64,000 bases of DNA from Lepidodermella squamata (taxonomy: Eukaryota; Gastrotricha), in NCBI GenBank assembly GCA_047495785.1, contig JBLDXI010000032.1, positions 1,116,001-1,180,000 on the forward strand. Reading direction: 5' to 3'. Positions 20,512 through 31,285 of this stretch are shown here, in pieces (the first letter of the stretch is position 1; each line of letters starts with the position of its first letter). The position numbers were made by a program, and so were the translations under genes. Below the pieces are notes generated by a model, which saw only the letters and a list, made by a program, of their open reading frames with translations, did no database searches and was not told the origin of the DNA.

Positions 20512-22588
20512 ATGGATGTATTTGATCCGTATGACGCTTCGCTGGCCTCACCGCTACCAGACTACTGGCGTGCGGAAGACGCCTCAACTCCGGTTCAGGT
20601 AAAGCGGATGGTTCGCGGCAACGAGCTGAGCAGGCAGCACGGCTTGATATCTTCGCCAGACCGAGGTCACAACGAGGTCATACATTTTGATCTTATATTT
20701 TCTTTTGACTTTTTCTTTCATTTCAGACTGAACTTGATGAAATTTTGCATGACGCGTCTTTCCACTTGGGCCCGGTCGCAAACAATGCGGAGAATGATTA
20801 CTCTTCTGTTGACCATCTTACCGATTTGCATGAAGCAGCCACTCGCGAACATCAGCAAGTTACTGAAAAAGAATGCGTAGATGATGTCCGAAAACGTGGA
20901 ATGCAAGATGAGCAAAGCGATTCGGCGAACACTGCAAACCCGTCCATGTTACAGGAGCAAATGGGCACTTCGGTAAGTGAATAGGTCGAAAAATCTGGCT
21001 AACAAATACGGTATTTTGTCAAAAGATGAACGATTCGAACTGCCCGAATGGATGTGAGATCGGCCCTGTACAAAATGTTCAACGTTACACGCCTAACGAT
21101 ACAAACGTGGTGCTCTACCATCAGGGCCAAGTTGTTGGATATAATTCGATAAGTAAAATAAATGATAATGAAATTTGTTCCAGACCGGCTCTTCCACTGA
21201 TACCGGGGGATACGTTATCAATGGCATGCAAAATGATCTTGGGCATTATCCGAGTTACGTTCTGGTGTTCTACCAGGGTCAAATAGGCTGGAATATCGTA
21301 AGTAACAAAAAAGTAACCAGCAAACAAATACATTGAAATATTGCCAGGTGAGCATGCCCACTATGCAATTTTATCAAAGCCATCCGCCAACAAATCAAAA
21401 CCCTTGTTTGTCGAGAATCTATCTGTCGCTCCGGTAAGTAAATTGGTTTAAAATCTGCTTACTATAACGGCATTATGTCAAAAGATGAACGATTCGAATT
21501 CGAATGATGACAATCAACTTTCCCAGGCAGCTGCAACTTCGCAGCTTCGCGCAAGAGGTAATTCAGAGCCGCATTTAATAGTATGTAACTCAATGCGTGA
21601 TGAACAGATATTGAATCATGTCCTGTGTCTGAACACATCCAGTCTGGCCTTGCAATGCTGCATTTCGCCAAGGCGGTATTTCGTTGTCTTCGTTCCAAGC
21701 GAGTCATTTACAAAGTGAGTAAATGACGAGTTTCTTCATTCAAAATGTGTTACATATTTCTTAACAGCTTCCAGGCAATATCGCTAGTTGCTTTGAGGTT
21801 GAACTGAACGGTGCGAAATTCGATGTTTACACCCATCACGTTTTTGGAGTTTTTTTGGAGAGCTCCAAAACGCCGAATTCCGCCGCCGGTGACCTACTGG
21901 TCGGCATGATCTTCGCACAGTTTTATGACCGGCAATCCATTGTGAGCAATCGACGCCGGGTGAATTTCCAGCTCATGTTCCGTGCTGATCTGCCTCAGGA
22001 CTACAAAGAAGACGCAAAGACGGTTTTTGATCGTTCGATCGTCATCTTCTTGGAATTTCTTCGCTGCTGCAATTACCAAACTGCACATTTTCAAGCCAAC
22101 AACGAAATTGACATGTCGCGGTGCCGTTCGATTATTGACGAGGCTATCAAAGCGGGGAAAATTCTGGAAAAAAGCTGGAAAGCGCTCGTATTTACAATTT
22201 CTGGGATTTTTGCAGGGCGATATCCACTCGAAGAGACATTGCGAAAATTCCCATCTTCCACAGGCATATTGTTCAGCAAGCAATAGAAGATGAAATTAAA
22301 CGCTTTAGGTCGAAAGCGGGGAAGTTCGAGGAAAAGGAAATGAACAAGATGTGGGTCTCCGTGAACAAAACTGCAAAGGCTGAGGACAATTTCGTCGCTG
22401 TGCTTAACAACAAAGATGAAGAGCTTCAACCTTTATGCAGCCATTTTCGAACATCTCACGCCAGTCAGGATCAGCAGGAATCTATTTTTGACAGTATTGA
22501 GATTTTCGCAGCTCGATCGCTGGCTTTCAACACCGTAGCTCAGGCGATGTCTTCGACAGCTTATTTAATCAATCAAGTAACGAGTTGA
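20512..22588 (+). pseudogene. orphan exon-modular family, gene B (degraded)
   Basis: All expected exons are recognisable: 20512-20598, 20727-20972, 21026-21148, 21184-21297, 21348-21433, 21485-21557, 21608-21714 and 21768-22588. Three defects are seen. The donor after 21148 reads ATAAGT where paralogous junctions read GTAAGT, and the putative intron is only 35 nt. The 21348-21433 exon is 86 nt, which throws the next exon out of frame (paralogues are multiples of three). In the last exon the reading frame shifts near 22175-22190, between the KSWK-coding stretch and the RIYNFWDF-coding stretch. Otherwise the C-terminal landmarks (VFGVFLES, SIVSNRRRVNFQ, AKIPIF, MWVSVN, SIFDSIEIF) are present. 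It is most likely a recent pseudogene; rescue by alternative splicing cannot be excluded. Confidence 0.6.
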
Positions 22589-24599
22589 ACTTTGAAAGGT
22601 GACACATAATTAACACTTTTTGCTCCTGACTATTTGAAACTAAGTGAGCCTATGAAATAACGAAAGTTATTGCAATTTTGCATTTTTCTGTCTTTGCGTG
22701 ATTCTTTGTGCAGTTGGCTGGGTTGTCATACATAACTAAGTATGAATAAACAATAAACAAATATTTGTATTCAACCGTTCTTATATGGGCACCGCCACTG
22801 ACAAATGCTTTGTTTTTAGGCTTCATCCTCATCTAAAAATTGCTAGCGTCGCGGTATTAAGAACCATTTAGACGGTAACAGGGCCGGATTAACGTTCGTT
22901 AGACCCCAGGGCACTATTGGTGGCCCTCATTTACATTTTCCTGCGAATTTAAAAAGGTTGTTATACCGAGTGCTGTTTGCATCATGACCTAATTCTTGAC
23001 TCAATTTTCCGCAAGACAATTTTGAATGACAGTTGCTATGAGGTGGAACTTCAAAATCCAACAAAACCAAACAGAAACTTGTCAATATTTCGCCTAAAGC
23101 ATGCCTAAGGAATCACAAAAATTTTTCAAATTAAACCCCTTCTGTTCCTCGGAAATGAATTCTGCAGTACGCATACCTACCGTCAAGGCATAGCGTGCGA
23201 GTTTGAAACCGCTACCCAACGCTACGGCGAGCGAACTTTTGCCGTAGAACTCGATGTTCTCGATATATCGAGCAAATTGCTAAATTAAGCTTTACAGACA
23301 ATATCGCGACAGAAGAGTAAACACGCTGCCCAGCGCGGCATACCAGGTGGCTGCCAAAGCCAGACAGCCGCCTTCGATTGAACACGAGAACTTGGCTGAT
23401 CGCTTATCATTGAATCGAAATGAATCGAAATAACAAACGTTGAACTTTAAACATGATCTTTTTTTATACACTCTATACTATACCTACACACTATGTATTC
23501 GCTTTTTTCACACACATTTCATAGGAAACATATCATGTCACTGAAGCTGCTTGGCATTAAGTTATCGCACCAAAAGCGCTGCGGGGCGTTTGGGAGATAA
23601 TAAATTCCCAAAGTGGGTCGAATATATTTAGACTTACTGTATTAAAGCAACATTTCTTATCTCATTTTCTTATCTCATTCTCAAACGCAAAAAACGTCGC
23701 TCCTTCGAATAATCCAATCTGTTAAGTGAGTGCGAAATAACGAGGTGTTTTTCTCTGAAATTCCGCTTTTGAGGTGAGCACGGTAACACTCATTTATTAT
23801 TATTATTATTATTTATTATAACATTTCAATTTTTTGGAATATTCAAAACAACAGTAAGCATCATTGGAAATTCTCCGCCGTCTAATATAGCTAAGAATAA
23901 TTCGGCTAAAACTCTTCGCTGGCCTCGCCAGACGATGGCCTCAGCTTCCTAGCAGCTGCTATAGAGTCCACGCATGGATCAGTTTCTCGATTTGGGCGAC
24001 CACGCGCCACGCGGCGAGACGTCTAGCTTTTGCCCAACTTCTAATAAATGTAGGTAACACTTTTCAACGCTGTTATGTCGCTTTTCCGTCGCGCGCTGCT
24101 ACGTCACAGATGGTAGTTATGCTGGTTTGTTGCGATCCCTGTTTCGTGACCGCTGTTTTGTCGGTCCGCCACTTTTTATCGTAGCGGATAATAAATCAGG
24201 CATACATGCAAGATACGGGATGCCTACTGAATCACTACTGAGGGCACACAGCACGACTAGCAACGTCATTTGATGTATTCTCTATTTACAAAGCCAACAT
24301 ATTTCGAGCTTCGACAATTTAATGAAGTCCCATGCAGGTGTAAGGAACCAACTTGAAGAGATAAATACGTCCCTATGGAGAGACTTCCAGATGAACTGGA
24401 TTTTTACATAGAGACATCAGCCCCTGCAAGTTATCAAGTATTGGGTTACAGTTTTTAGCTCACATTTTTAACCTTAAGAAACCGGCGTTTCTAATGGGGG
24501 GTTTTATGACTGGCATTTTCACTCACCTTCATTTGTTATTTTATAGCTTCAAGTTTTAACATTGAAAATAGCCTCAACTCATATCGGGTTGTAATTGTA
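22589..24599. other. intergenic with an exon relic
   Basis: No intact gene. It contains a decayed first-exon relic of the orphan family (about 23860-24010), an ATT microsatellite (about 23795-23818), and at 22879 a CAGGGCCGGATTAACG sequence reminiscent of hAT-type transposon ends without a partner. Confidence 0.4.
23860..24010 (+). pseudogene. relic of the first exon of the orphan exon-modular family
   Basis: The stretch ATCATTGGAAATTCTCCGCC, then CTTCGCTGGCCTCGCCAGACGA, then CATGGATCAGTTTCTCGATTTGGGCGAC runs parallel to the leader and first exon of gene D (GTGGAAATTATCC; LLASPDD; MDQFLDFGD). The second half is in a different frame from the first, so the exon is broken. No downstream family exons follow before the kinase gene. 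Confidence 0.65.
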
Positions 24600-27500
24600 A
24601 TGCTGCCTGACAAGGTGCACAAGTTCAATGGAATCGGCGGCGGCCTGAAGCGGTCTGAAATTTTGAAAAGCAATGCCTATCAAGACACAGAGTTAACGGC
24701 AAACCCGCAGTTGCATAGAGAGGTAGAAGAGGCTAATTGCCCAGCATTAAACGACGTTGATTGTGCCACAACGATGTCATCAATGAGCATTTCCGAGCTC
24801 TACGTGCCTTGCGGCCTTGCAGCCATATCCTGCTCGAGTTTTGAAAATGCAAAGCTGGCGATTGACGAGCAGCGCGTGGCGATTCCTCCACCTCCATCCA
24901 CCTCCAGTTCCAAGTAAGAAATTTTGGAGATTTACGAAATTTTGTTTAAAATCAAATTCTAAGCACCTCCCAAGAGTAGCCTCGTATTGAAGTATATCCC
25001 CGCTATCAACTATCATCTCTGATCAAAAGGCTTTTCTAATTTTCCCTTATAATCCCTCTTAATAGAAGAATCCAGATGTTTGAAAAATTCTCTGAGTTCA
25101 CAAAAATCAAATGCTTGGGCAGTGGCTGCTGTGGATCAGTTTGGCACTGCAAAGCTGTGGACGATTTCGCGTACTACGCTGTCAAGGTGGTCAATCTTCG
25201 CGCGACTCGATGGAAGTATCGAAAGAACCCGGATATGGCTGACAGACTAGTCAACTTGGGCAGAAAAGAGGTATACACCAACTATATTATAACGCTATAG
25301 TTAAAATACTGACCTTATTGAATCTGTTTAACAGCATGAAAAGCTGTTGCATTTGAGGCACGCCAACATAGTTTCATTTTACGACGCTTTTGAAGGTCGG
25401 GTAAAACTCTGAGCCCGCTTGTGATATCAATTACTAGTAAAAATTATTTTAGAACCTTTGGTGGAACTAGATGATACGAACCAACATGAGTTACCATGGT
25501 ATCTTGCAGATGAGATGTACTTTCTCGTCATGGAATTTTGTCCCGGCGGAGATTTACAAGAATACATTAATCGAGCTAACGCACCCATTCCAGAAGATTT
25601 GATTCGTGATTGGGCTCGACAACTTGTTTCGGCAATAGCATGGCTTCATAAATGTTGTGCACTCCATCGCGATATCAAGCCGAGGAATATTTTCCTCCTA
25701 GCCGATGGAAAAACTGTTAAGCTAGGTGATTTTGGATTCGCCAAAATCTATCATGAGTGAGCCTTATTAACAGTTGACGGGTTGATAGCTAACATTCTTC
25801 TATTTTTCAGGTCACAAAGCACCACAACCCTGGGACTCGGAACCACTCTCTACGCCGCGCCTGAAATTTTTAACGATGAGCAGCACTCGCCAGCCAGTGA
25901 TTGGTGGTCCTTTGGAGTGACGCTGTTTGAGTTGGCTAACTTTCGCCTTCCTGTAAATGACATTCTGATATAATTCAGCTATTGTTTTTACAAGTACCTA
26001 TTTTACTTCTTGCAGTTCAAAACAACATTCGAGATCATTTCGTAAGTTTAAGACCTTTCACTGCTTGCATTTGGCCAGATGGCTGCCCCAAGGCTAAACA
26101 TAAAAGTTTGCTCGTATTCAGGCGCGAGACGCTGCCACAATTTGACGATGGTCGCCCGTTGTCTTCTGAGTTTCGTGACTTCGTGTTATCTATGCTCCAA
26201 AAAGAGATATTGCAACGAGCTAAGGCAGATGATTTGCGGAAGAGTTCTTTTTTGACGCTAAAACCGCGGGCCAGCAGCGTTACTATAACCAACCCAACGA
26301 GCGATACCAATTCTGTACTTAATCCAGCAGCGACTTTGAAGGCAAGCCGGTGCATTCGTAGGAATTTCAGTACACCTTTTATGTCTTTACTTACAGCTGC
26401 TATTCCAATACTCGAGTCAACGAATGTTGCCGGAAATTGAGAAATTGCTGGAGGATGGGCGGTTGAATTTGAACGCGAACTGTCGGGACGAAGCCGGCTT
26501 CACGCCATTGATGATTGCAGCTCAGGAGGGATTCGATGAATTCATGCAGCCCTTGGTAGAAAAGTATGGAGCCGACGTTGAATTAAGGGACGAGCAAGGC
26601 AGAACAGCAGTGCACATTGCTGCTGAAAATGGGCATATCAAAGCTGTGCAAGTTCTTGCAAATCGTTTCGGGGCGGATATAGAGGCAGCTCGAAACGTCA
26701 AGGCGACGCCGTTATGGATCGCTGCTCAGAATGGTCACCTGGAAATAGTCAAGCTTCTTGCTGAAGACTTCAAGGCAGAAGTGAATATAGCAAAAAACGA
26801 TGGCGCCACGCCGTTATACATCGCTGCTGAGAATGGGCACCTGCAAATCGTAAAGCTTCTCGCCGGAGACTTCAAAGCTGATGTGAATGCAGCGAAATTA
26901 GATGGCGCTACGCCGTTATTTATCGCTGCACAGAATGGTCACTTTGAAATCGTGAAGCTTCTTGCTGGAAAGTTCAAAGCCGATGTGAATGCAGCGACGA
27001 ATTGTGGTGTTACGCCGTTATATACCGCTGCTGAGAAAGGTCATGTGGAAATTGTGAGGCTTCTCGCTGGGGACTTCGAAGCCGATATCAATGCAGCGAC
27101 TAACGATGGTGCTTCACCGTTATTCATTGCTGCTCAGAAAGGTCACTTGGACGTCGTGAAGCTGCTCGCCGGAAACGTTAAAGCCAATGTGAATGCAGCG
27201 AGGTATACCGGTGCTACGCCGTTATACATCGCTGCTCAGAATAATCACTTCGAAATCGTTAAAACTCTTGCTGAAGACTTCAAAGCCGATGTCAATGCAG
27301 CCAAAAACGATGGGGCTACGCCGTTATTCATCGCTGCGCAGAATGGTAACTTGGAAATCGCGAAGCTTCTTGCTGTAGACTTCGAAGCTGATGTAAATGC
27401 AGCGAGGAATACCGGTACTACGCCGCTTTGGATCGCCGCTCAAAACGGTCACTTGCAAATCGTGAAGCTTCTTGTTGAAGAATTAAATTCCGATGTGAAT

Positions 27501-28067
27501 GCAGCTAAAAACGATGGTGCTACACCGCTATTCATCGCCGCTCGTAATGGTCACATAGAAATCGTAAAGCTTCTTGCTGGAAACTGGAAATCCGACGTTA
27601 ATTCTGCGACGAAAGATGGTACTACGCCGTTATTTATGGCTGCTGAGAATGGGCATCTACAAATCGTGAAGCTTCTCGCTGGCGACTTCGAAGCCGATTT
27701 GAATGCAGCGACGAATGATGGAGCTACACCGTTATTCATCGCTGCACAGCAAGGCCACCTGGATATTGTTAATGCTTTGACTCGCTTATTCAATGCGGAT
27801 GTAAATAAGGCGCGAGATGGCGGCTCCACACCGTTGATTGTCGCTTCATATCACGGTCGTCACTCTGTTGTAGATTTTTTACTGCAGGTGCCTGGCATCA
27901 GCGTAAATGCTCGAATGCGTTCTATGGGATGGACGGCTCTATCTGCAGCCATGAACTGTGACTCAGATGTGGCGCCTGATGACAAACAGAAAACAATCGA
28001 TATCCTGTGGAAGGCTGGAGCTGAGGCGCCCAGAATAGTCACAAGAAAGTTCAACATTCGCATTTAA
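24600..28067 (+). CDS. protein kinase-ankyrin repeat fusion protein
   Basis: Eight exons: 24600-24913, 25066-25270, 25335-25395, 25453-25756, 25811-25952, 26016-26041, 26122-26341 and 26397-28067; about 980 residues. After a polar N-terminus of about 105 residues, a Ser/Thr-kinase domain shows GSGCCGSVW (glycine loop), YYAVKVV (Lys), HRDIKPRN (catalytic loop), DFGFAK (metal binding) and YAAPEIF (APE), ending near RAKADDL. All catalytic residues are present, so it should be active. NEK- or ULK/IKK-like kinases are possible relatives. The last exon encodes about 15 ankyrin repeats of 33-34 residues (pattern DGATPLFIAAQNGHLEIVKLLA). The junction into this exon uses a GC donor (AAG|GCAAGC); the nearby GT alternative would bring an early stop. 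It sits between two relics of the orphan family (23860 and 28213). Confidence 0.8.
26600..27860 (+). repeat. tandem 99-102-bp coding repeats (ankyrin array)
   Basis: Twelve or more consecutive units are recognisable at DNA level as well as protein level (ACGCCGTTATTCATCGCTGC, then AATGGTCACTTGGAAATCGT). The nucleotide similarity between central units implies recent tandem expansion or gene conversion. Confidence 0.8.
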
Positions 28068-28212
28068 TAATTACGCGTAGTAGATGAGTCAAATTTACAA
28101 CAATGATATTCGAATTATTTTTGCTTACTGAATTCTATGGCGCTTCCTATTTTTGCAAACGCCTTGCGAATTCATGTCGCACTTTGAATAAATTCTATAC
28201 TGTCACACTATA

Positions 28213-28345
28213 TATGCAGCTATTCCGAAGCACCATAAAAGTCCATCAGGATCAGGAAGCTACTTTTTGCATTTGAAAATTTGATCGACGATTTTCGACA
28301 CCGTAGCTGAGGTGAAGTCTTCGGCAGATTGTATATTCATGATGT
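28213..28345 (+). pseudogene. relic of the last exon of the orphan exon-modular family
   Basis: The sequence runs parallel to the 3' end of genes A and B: GCAGCTATTCCGAAGCACC, ATCAGGATCAGGAAGCTA, then TTCGACACCGTAGCTGAGG and TCTTCGGCAGATTG. These correspond to the PICSHF...QQESIFDS...FNTVAEAMSSTA coding region. Small indels break the frame. It lies about 150 bp after the kinase-ankyrin gene. Confidence 0.7.
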
Positions 28346-29641
28346 GATTATTCAGTTCTGTCATATTGGATGTTGGACGATTCCAGTTCTGTGAACGTGG
28401 CGCATAATAACCACTCGGCAACGCATAAGAAAATTGGATTCCTTGCCAAACGCTCACCTGTGAATGGTCGCGGGGTTGAAACTTGTTTTCTCACTTATGG
28501 ATTTTCCTTAACGTAATGCCGAATGTGCGAGGGTGGGCGTTTTTTCTTAAATTTGGCCTTCCTTCGCCATCCACGAAACCCGAAATACACACAGTCACGT
28601 GGAAGAAAAATAAAATCATCGTATTCTTTTTCGTATAATGCCGAAAAAAATATCGGTGGATTGTGATTCAGCTGTGAGAACGTTTTACTTTCTTTAAAGA
28701 GAAATGATCAAAAAACTTTCTATTGTCCAATTTCTAATTCTTCCAAAAAGCACGCAATGAGCTTTGCGCTAAGCATAAGTATATTGTTTATAGTGAGCAG
28801 TACCATGTATAGATTTTTGTCTTCCCTATCTGCGCATTTTAGGGTAGAACGATCGATTTCGGAGGGTGTTTATAATATTCGCACTGATCGAGAGAGCTAC
28901 GCGCTTTGTTGTTGATTTGCTATTAGCATCACCTAGCTGCGGCTTTGTTGCTCAGCTACGCCTAGCGATGATCCGCTGGGTTGTAAAATTTGTGTTCCTC
29001 GCGCTGGGTGCATAATAGGATGTCGCATATCATTCAACTACATTCATTTTCAGCAATTCCCTTTCCATTTTCAATTTTGCTGAGAAATTCTTGCCAAGAA
29101 AATGTTTTTCAGCAGGAATAGCTTTGCAGTATTTTCTGCGGAAAGAAGACTATTTTCTACGGAGAAGGGCGTGGTCCACATACCGTCAAAGAATAGATTT
29201 AGGAAATTTGGACAGCGGAACATGTCTATACGGACCATATCTTGGATTGATAACAGGAGGAACTCGGAGCCATCTTCTGGACAACATTAATTTTGGATGC
29301 TAATTATTTGTCCATGCTTGTGGATTTGCATGGTGCTTATACCAGAATTGCGAAGGAAGGAAGGAGTGTTCAACACCAAAACTCCGAGGACGATGACATG
29401 AGCCCGGAATTATTTAAAAATTAACTAAAACCATTTTTGCGGCGTGTATCGAATATTGCCTGTGTGTTTTGCCAAAAAGATGCAAACGTAATCACTGCGC
29501 AAACGTAATCGCCGCGTACTGTCTCAACTAGTACCCCGTTTTGGGGTGTAAGAAGGTCGTAACCCTGTCAAAATAGCATTATAATATAAAATTATAATTA
29601 AAAAATCCGCCTTAATCGCTTTCCATGGAGAAATATTATAC

Positions 29642-29935
29642 AATATCTGGAAGCTTTGTAGCGGATAGTATACCATATGCGGGTGGCTATCATTGGTGGA
29701 TAGCACGATGGATATTGGCCTGAAGGCTTGCTATGTAGGCTCGAGGCGCAGCCGAAGGCCGGAATAGTGATCTGAAGGATGAATATCCATCGCTGTCCAC
29801 CGATGACACCCGGATATGGTTGTTATCATCAAATCTGGAAAATATTCGCCTGAAGACCAGCTACTATGCAGCCGAGGGTCGGAATAGCGGCCTGAAGACC
29901 TATTTGACCTATCCGCTACAGAGCTTCTAGATATT
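29642..29935. mobile_element. foldback/MITE-like element with ~27-bp inverted ends
   Basis: The ends AATATCTGGAAGCTTTGTAG (29642 onward) and its near-exact inverse (29909-29935) bracket a region that is itself an imperfect inverted repeat (ACCATATGCGGGTG... versus ...CACCCGGATATGG; GCGATGGATATT-type sequences). It also carries short direct repeats (GGCCTGAAG, GGCCGGAATAG). Non-coding. Confidence 0.6.
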
Positions 29936-29948
29936 ATATCTAGATATC

Positions 29949-30157
29949 ATATGTTGACTCGGAAAATTCAATTATATGACCACAGTTTTGCGACCTCGAG
30001 TCATTTTATTCGGATAATGTGTGGAAATTCAGCGACGTTTCGGTTACCACGTGCGCTGAATTCACCTACGTCGCTGAATTTGCACACATTATCCGAATAA
30101 AATGACTCGAGGTCGCAAAACTGTGGTCATATAATTGAATTTTCCGAGTCAACATAT
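29949..30157. repeat. 90-bp near-perfect inverted repeat with 29-nt spacer
   Basis: Arm 29949-30038 and arm 30068-30157 are reverse complements over 90 bp with one mismatch. The spacer is 29 nt (30039-30067). ATAT lies at both outer edges. Such a long, nearly identical palindrome implies recent origin, either as a foldback transposon or by a palindromic duplication event. Confidence 0.9.
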
Positions 30158-31285
30158 GGAAAACTAAAGCCTTAGTGGTTTCATCGCTTCTAGATATATT
30201 TGCAATACAGGTACCAATCTCAGTTGAATTTAGCGAAAATATTGAAATTAAAAAATTGTGATAAAATTTGCAAAACCATATATAGTAAAAGCGAATGATT
30301 TTCAAACGCCGATCATTGTTCGTTTTTTCGCAGCGATTTGAAATGACTTTTTATTCACGCCCTTCTGCATCAACATGGGTCGCATCAATTTCGGTAAAAC
30401 GAAAAAGTCCATCTCAGCACTAGGTCGTTCTTAGAAGTCGAGCTTCCAATGCGCAAGAAGAATTTCCAGTCAACCAGCCAGTACTGGCCGATCAGGCTCA
30501 GCGATGGCAGCGAAATGTCTCGGCGCACTTGTTTGCTGTTACATCCTCTCTTGGCGCCAAACCGATTGACGAGTTGATCTGAGCCAGCTCTAGATATCAG
30601 GCTTGGCCCGCTTGTTCCCGTGTATTTGCGGCAAATCCTTCTATCTTGTTAATTTTCTCGTAATTACGGAATAATAAAATGGTGGGGGGTCGCGGGGATT
30701 TTGCCGCCTCAGTAGTTTCGTGACTTTATTCAAATTGTTTCCGTGATTGAATAAATTCAAAATGGGGGTGACTGCTGCCAAAATTTCGACCCATGACCTG
30801 AGATTAAATCAGCCCGGTATAGCAGAAAATATTCCGGGCTATTTTACAGCATATTTCACACTATAATACTTAACTTGCCATAGAGAATCATGTGTTTCTC
30901 CACGGCAAACAATATACCTGCAGGTGATACGGCACATCCTATTGTGCATTTGTGCACAAACAGGCTAACATTAGTCCGAAGGTCCAGGAAAACGGTTACC
31001 TTGAACCTGGTGTCGCCTATCTTTGACATGTACAAAAAGTCAAAAAGTGGCTTGCATAGAAAATGTGGAATCCACAGTGGTGATAATATCGCTTTCGTCG
31101 CGTCAAAATTCTTCATGATGGGCCATAATTCTCTATAATGATCGGCTACCCTATATGATGCATAGTGGCTGTTCGGGATGAGCCTCGAAAATAGTTTTAA
31201 TGCACCGCTGTAGCTATGAAATTTTTGCTAGGGCTAAACTTGGTGGAAAATCTCCACAGTCCTAAATGTCTCTAATTCATCCGAC

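Larger units (their letters stand above)
28068..31285. other. intergenic, repeat-rich
   Basis: No supported gene. It contains a last-exon relic of the orphan family (28213-28345), a foldback element (29642-29935) and a long palindrome (29949-30157). The largest open frames (about 29091-29303 and 30856-31138) have no recognisable content and look accidental. Confidence 0.5.

Noticed and set aside
22879-22935. CAGGGCCGGATTAACG sequence resembling a hAT transposon end
   Set aside because: No matching opposite terminus or 8-bp duplication was found within a few kb, so it stays an impression.
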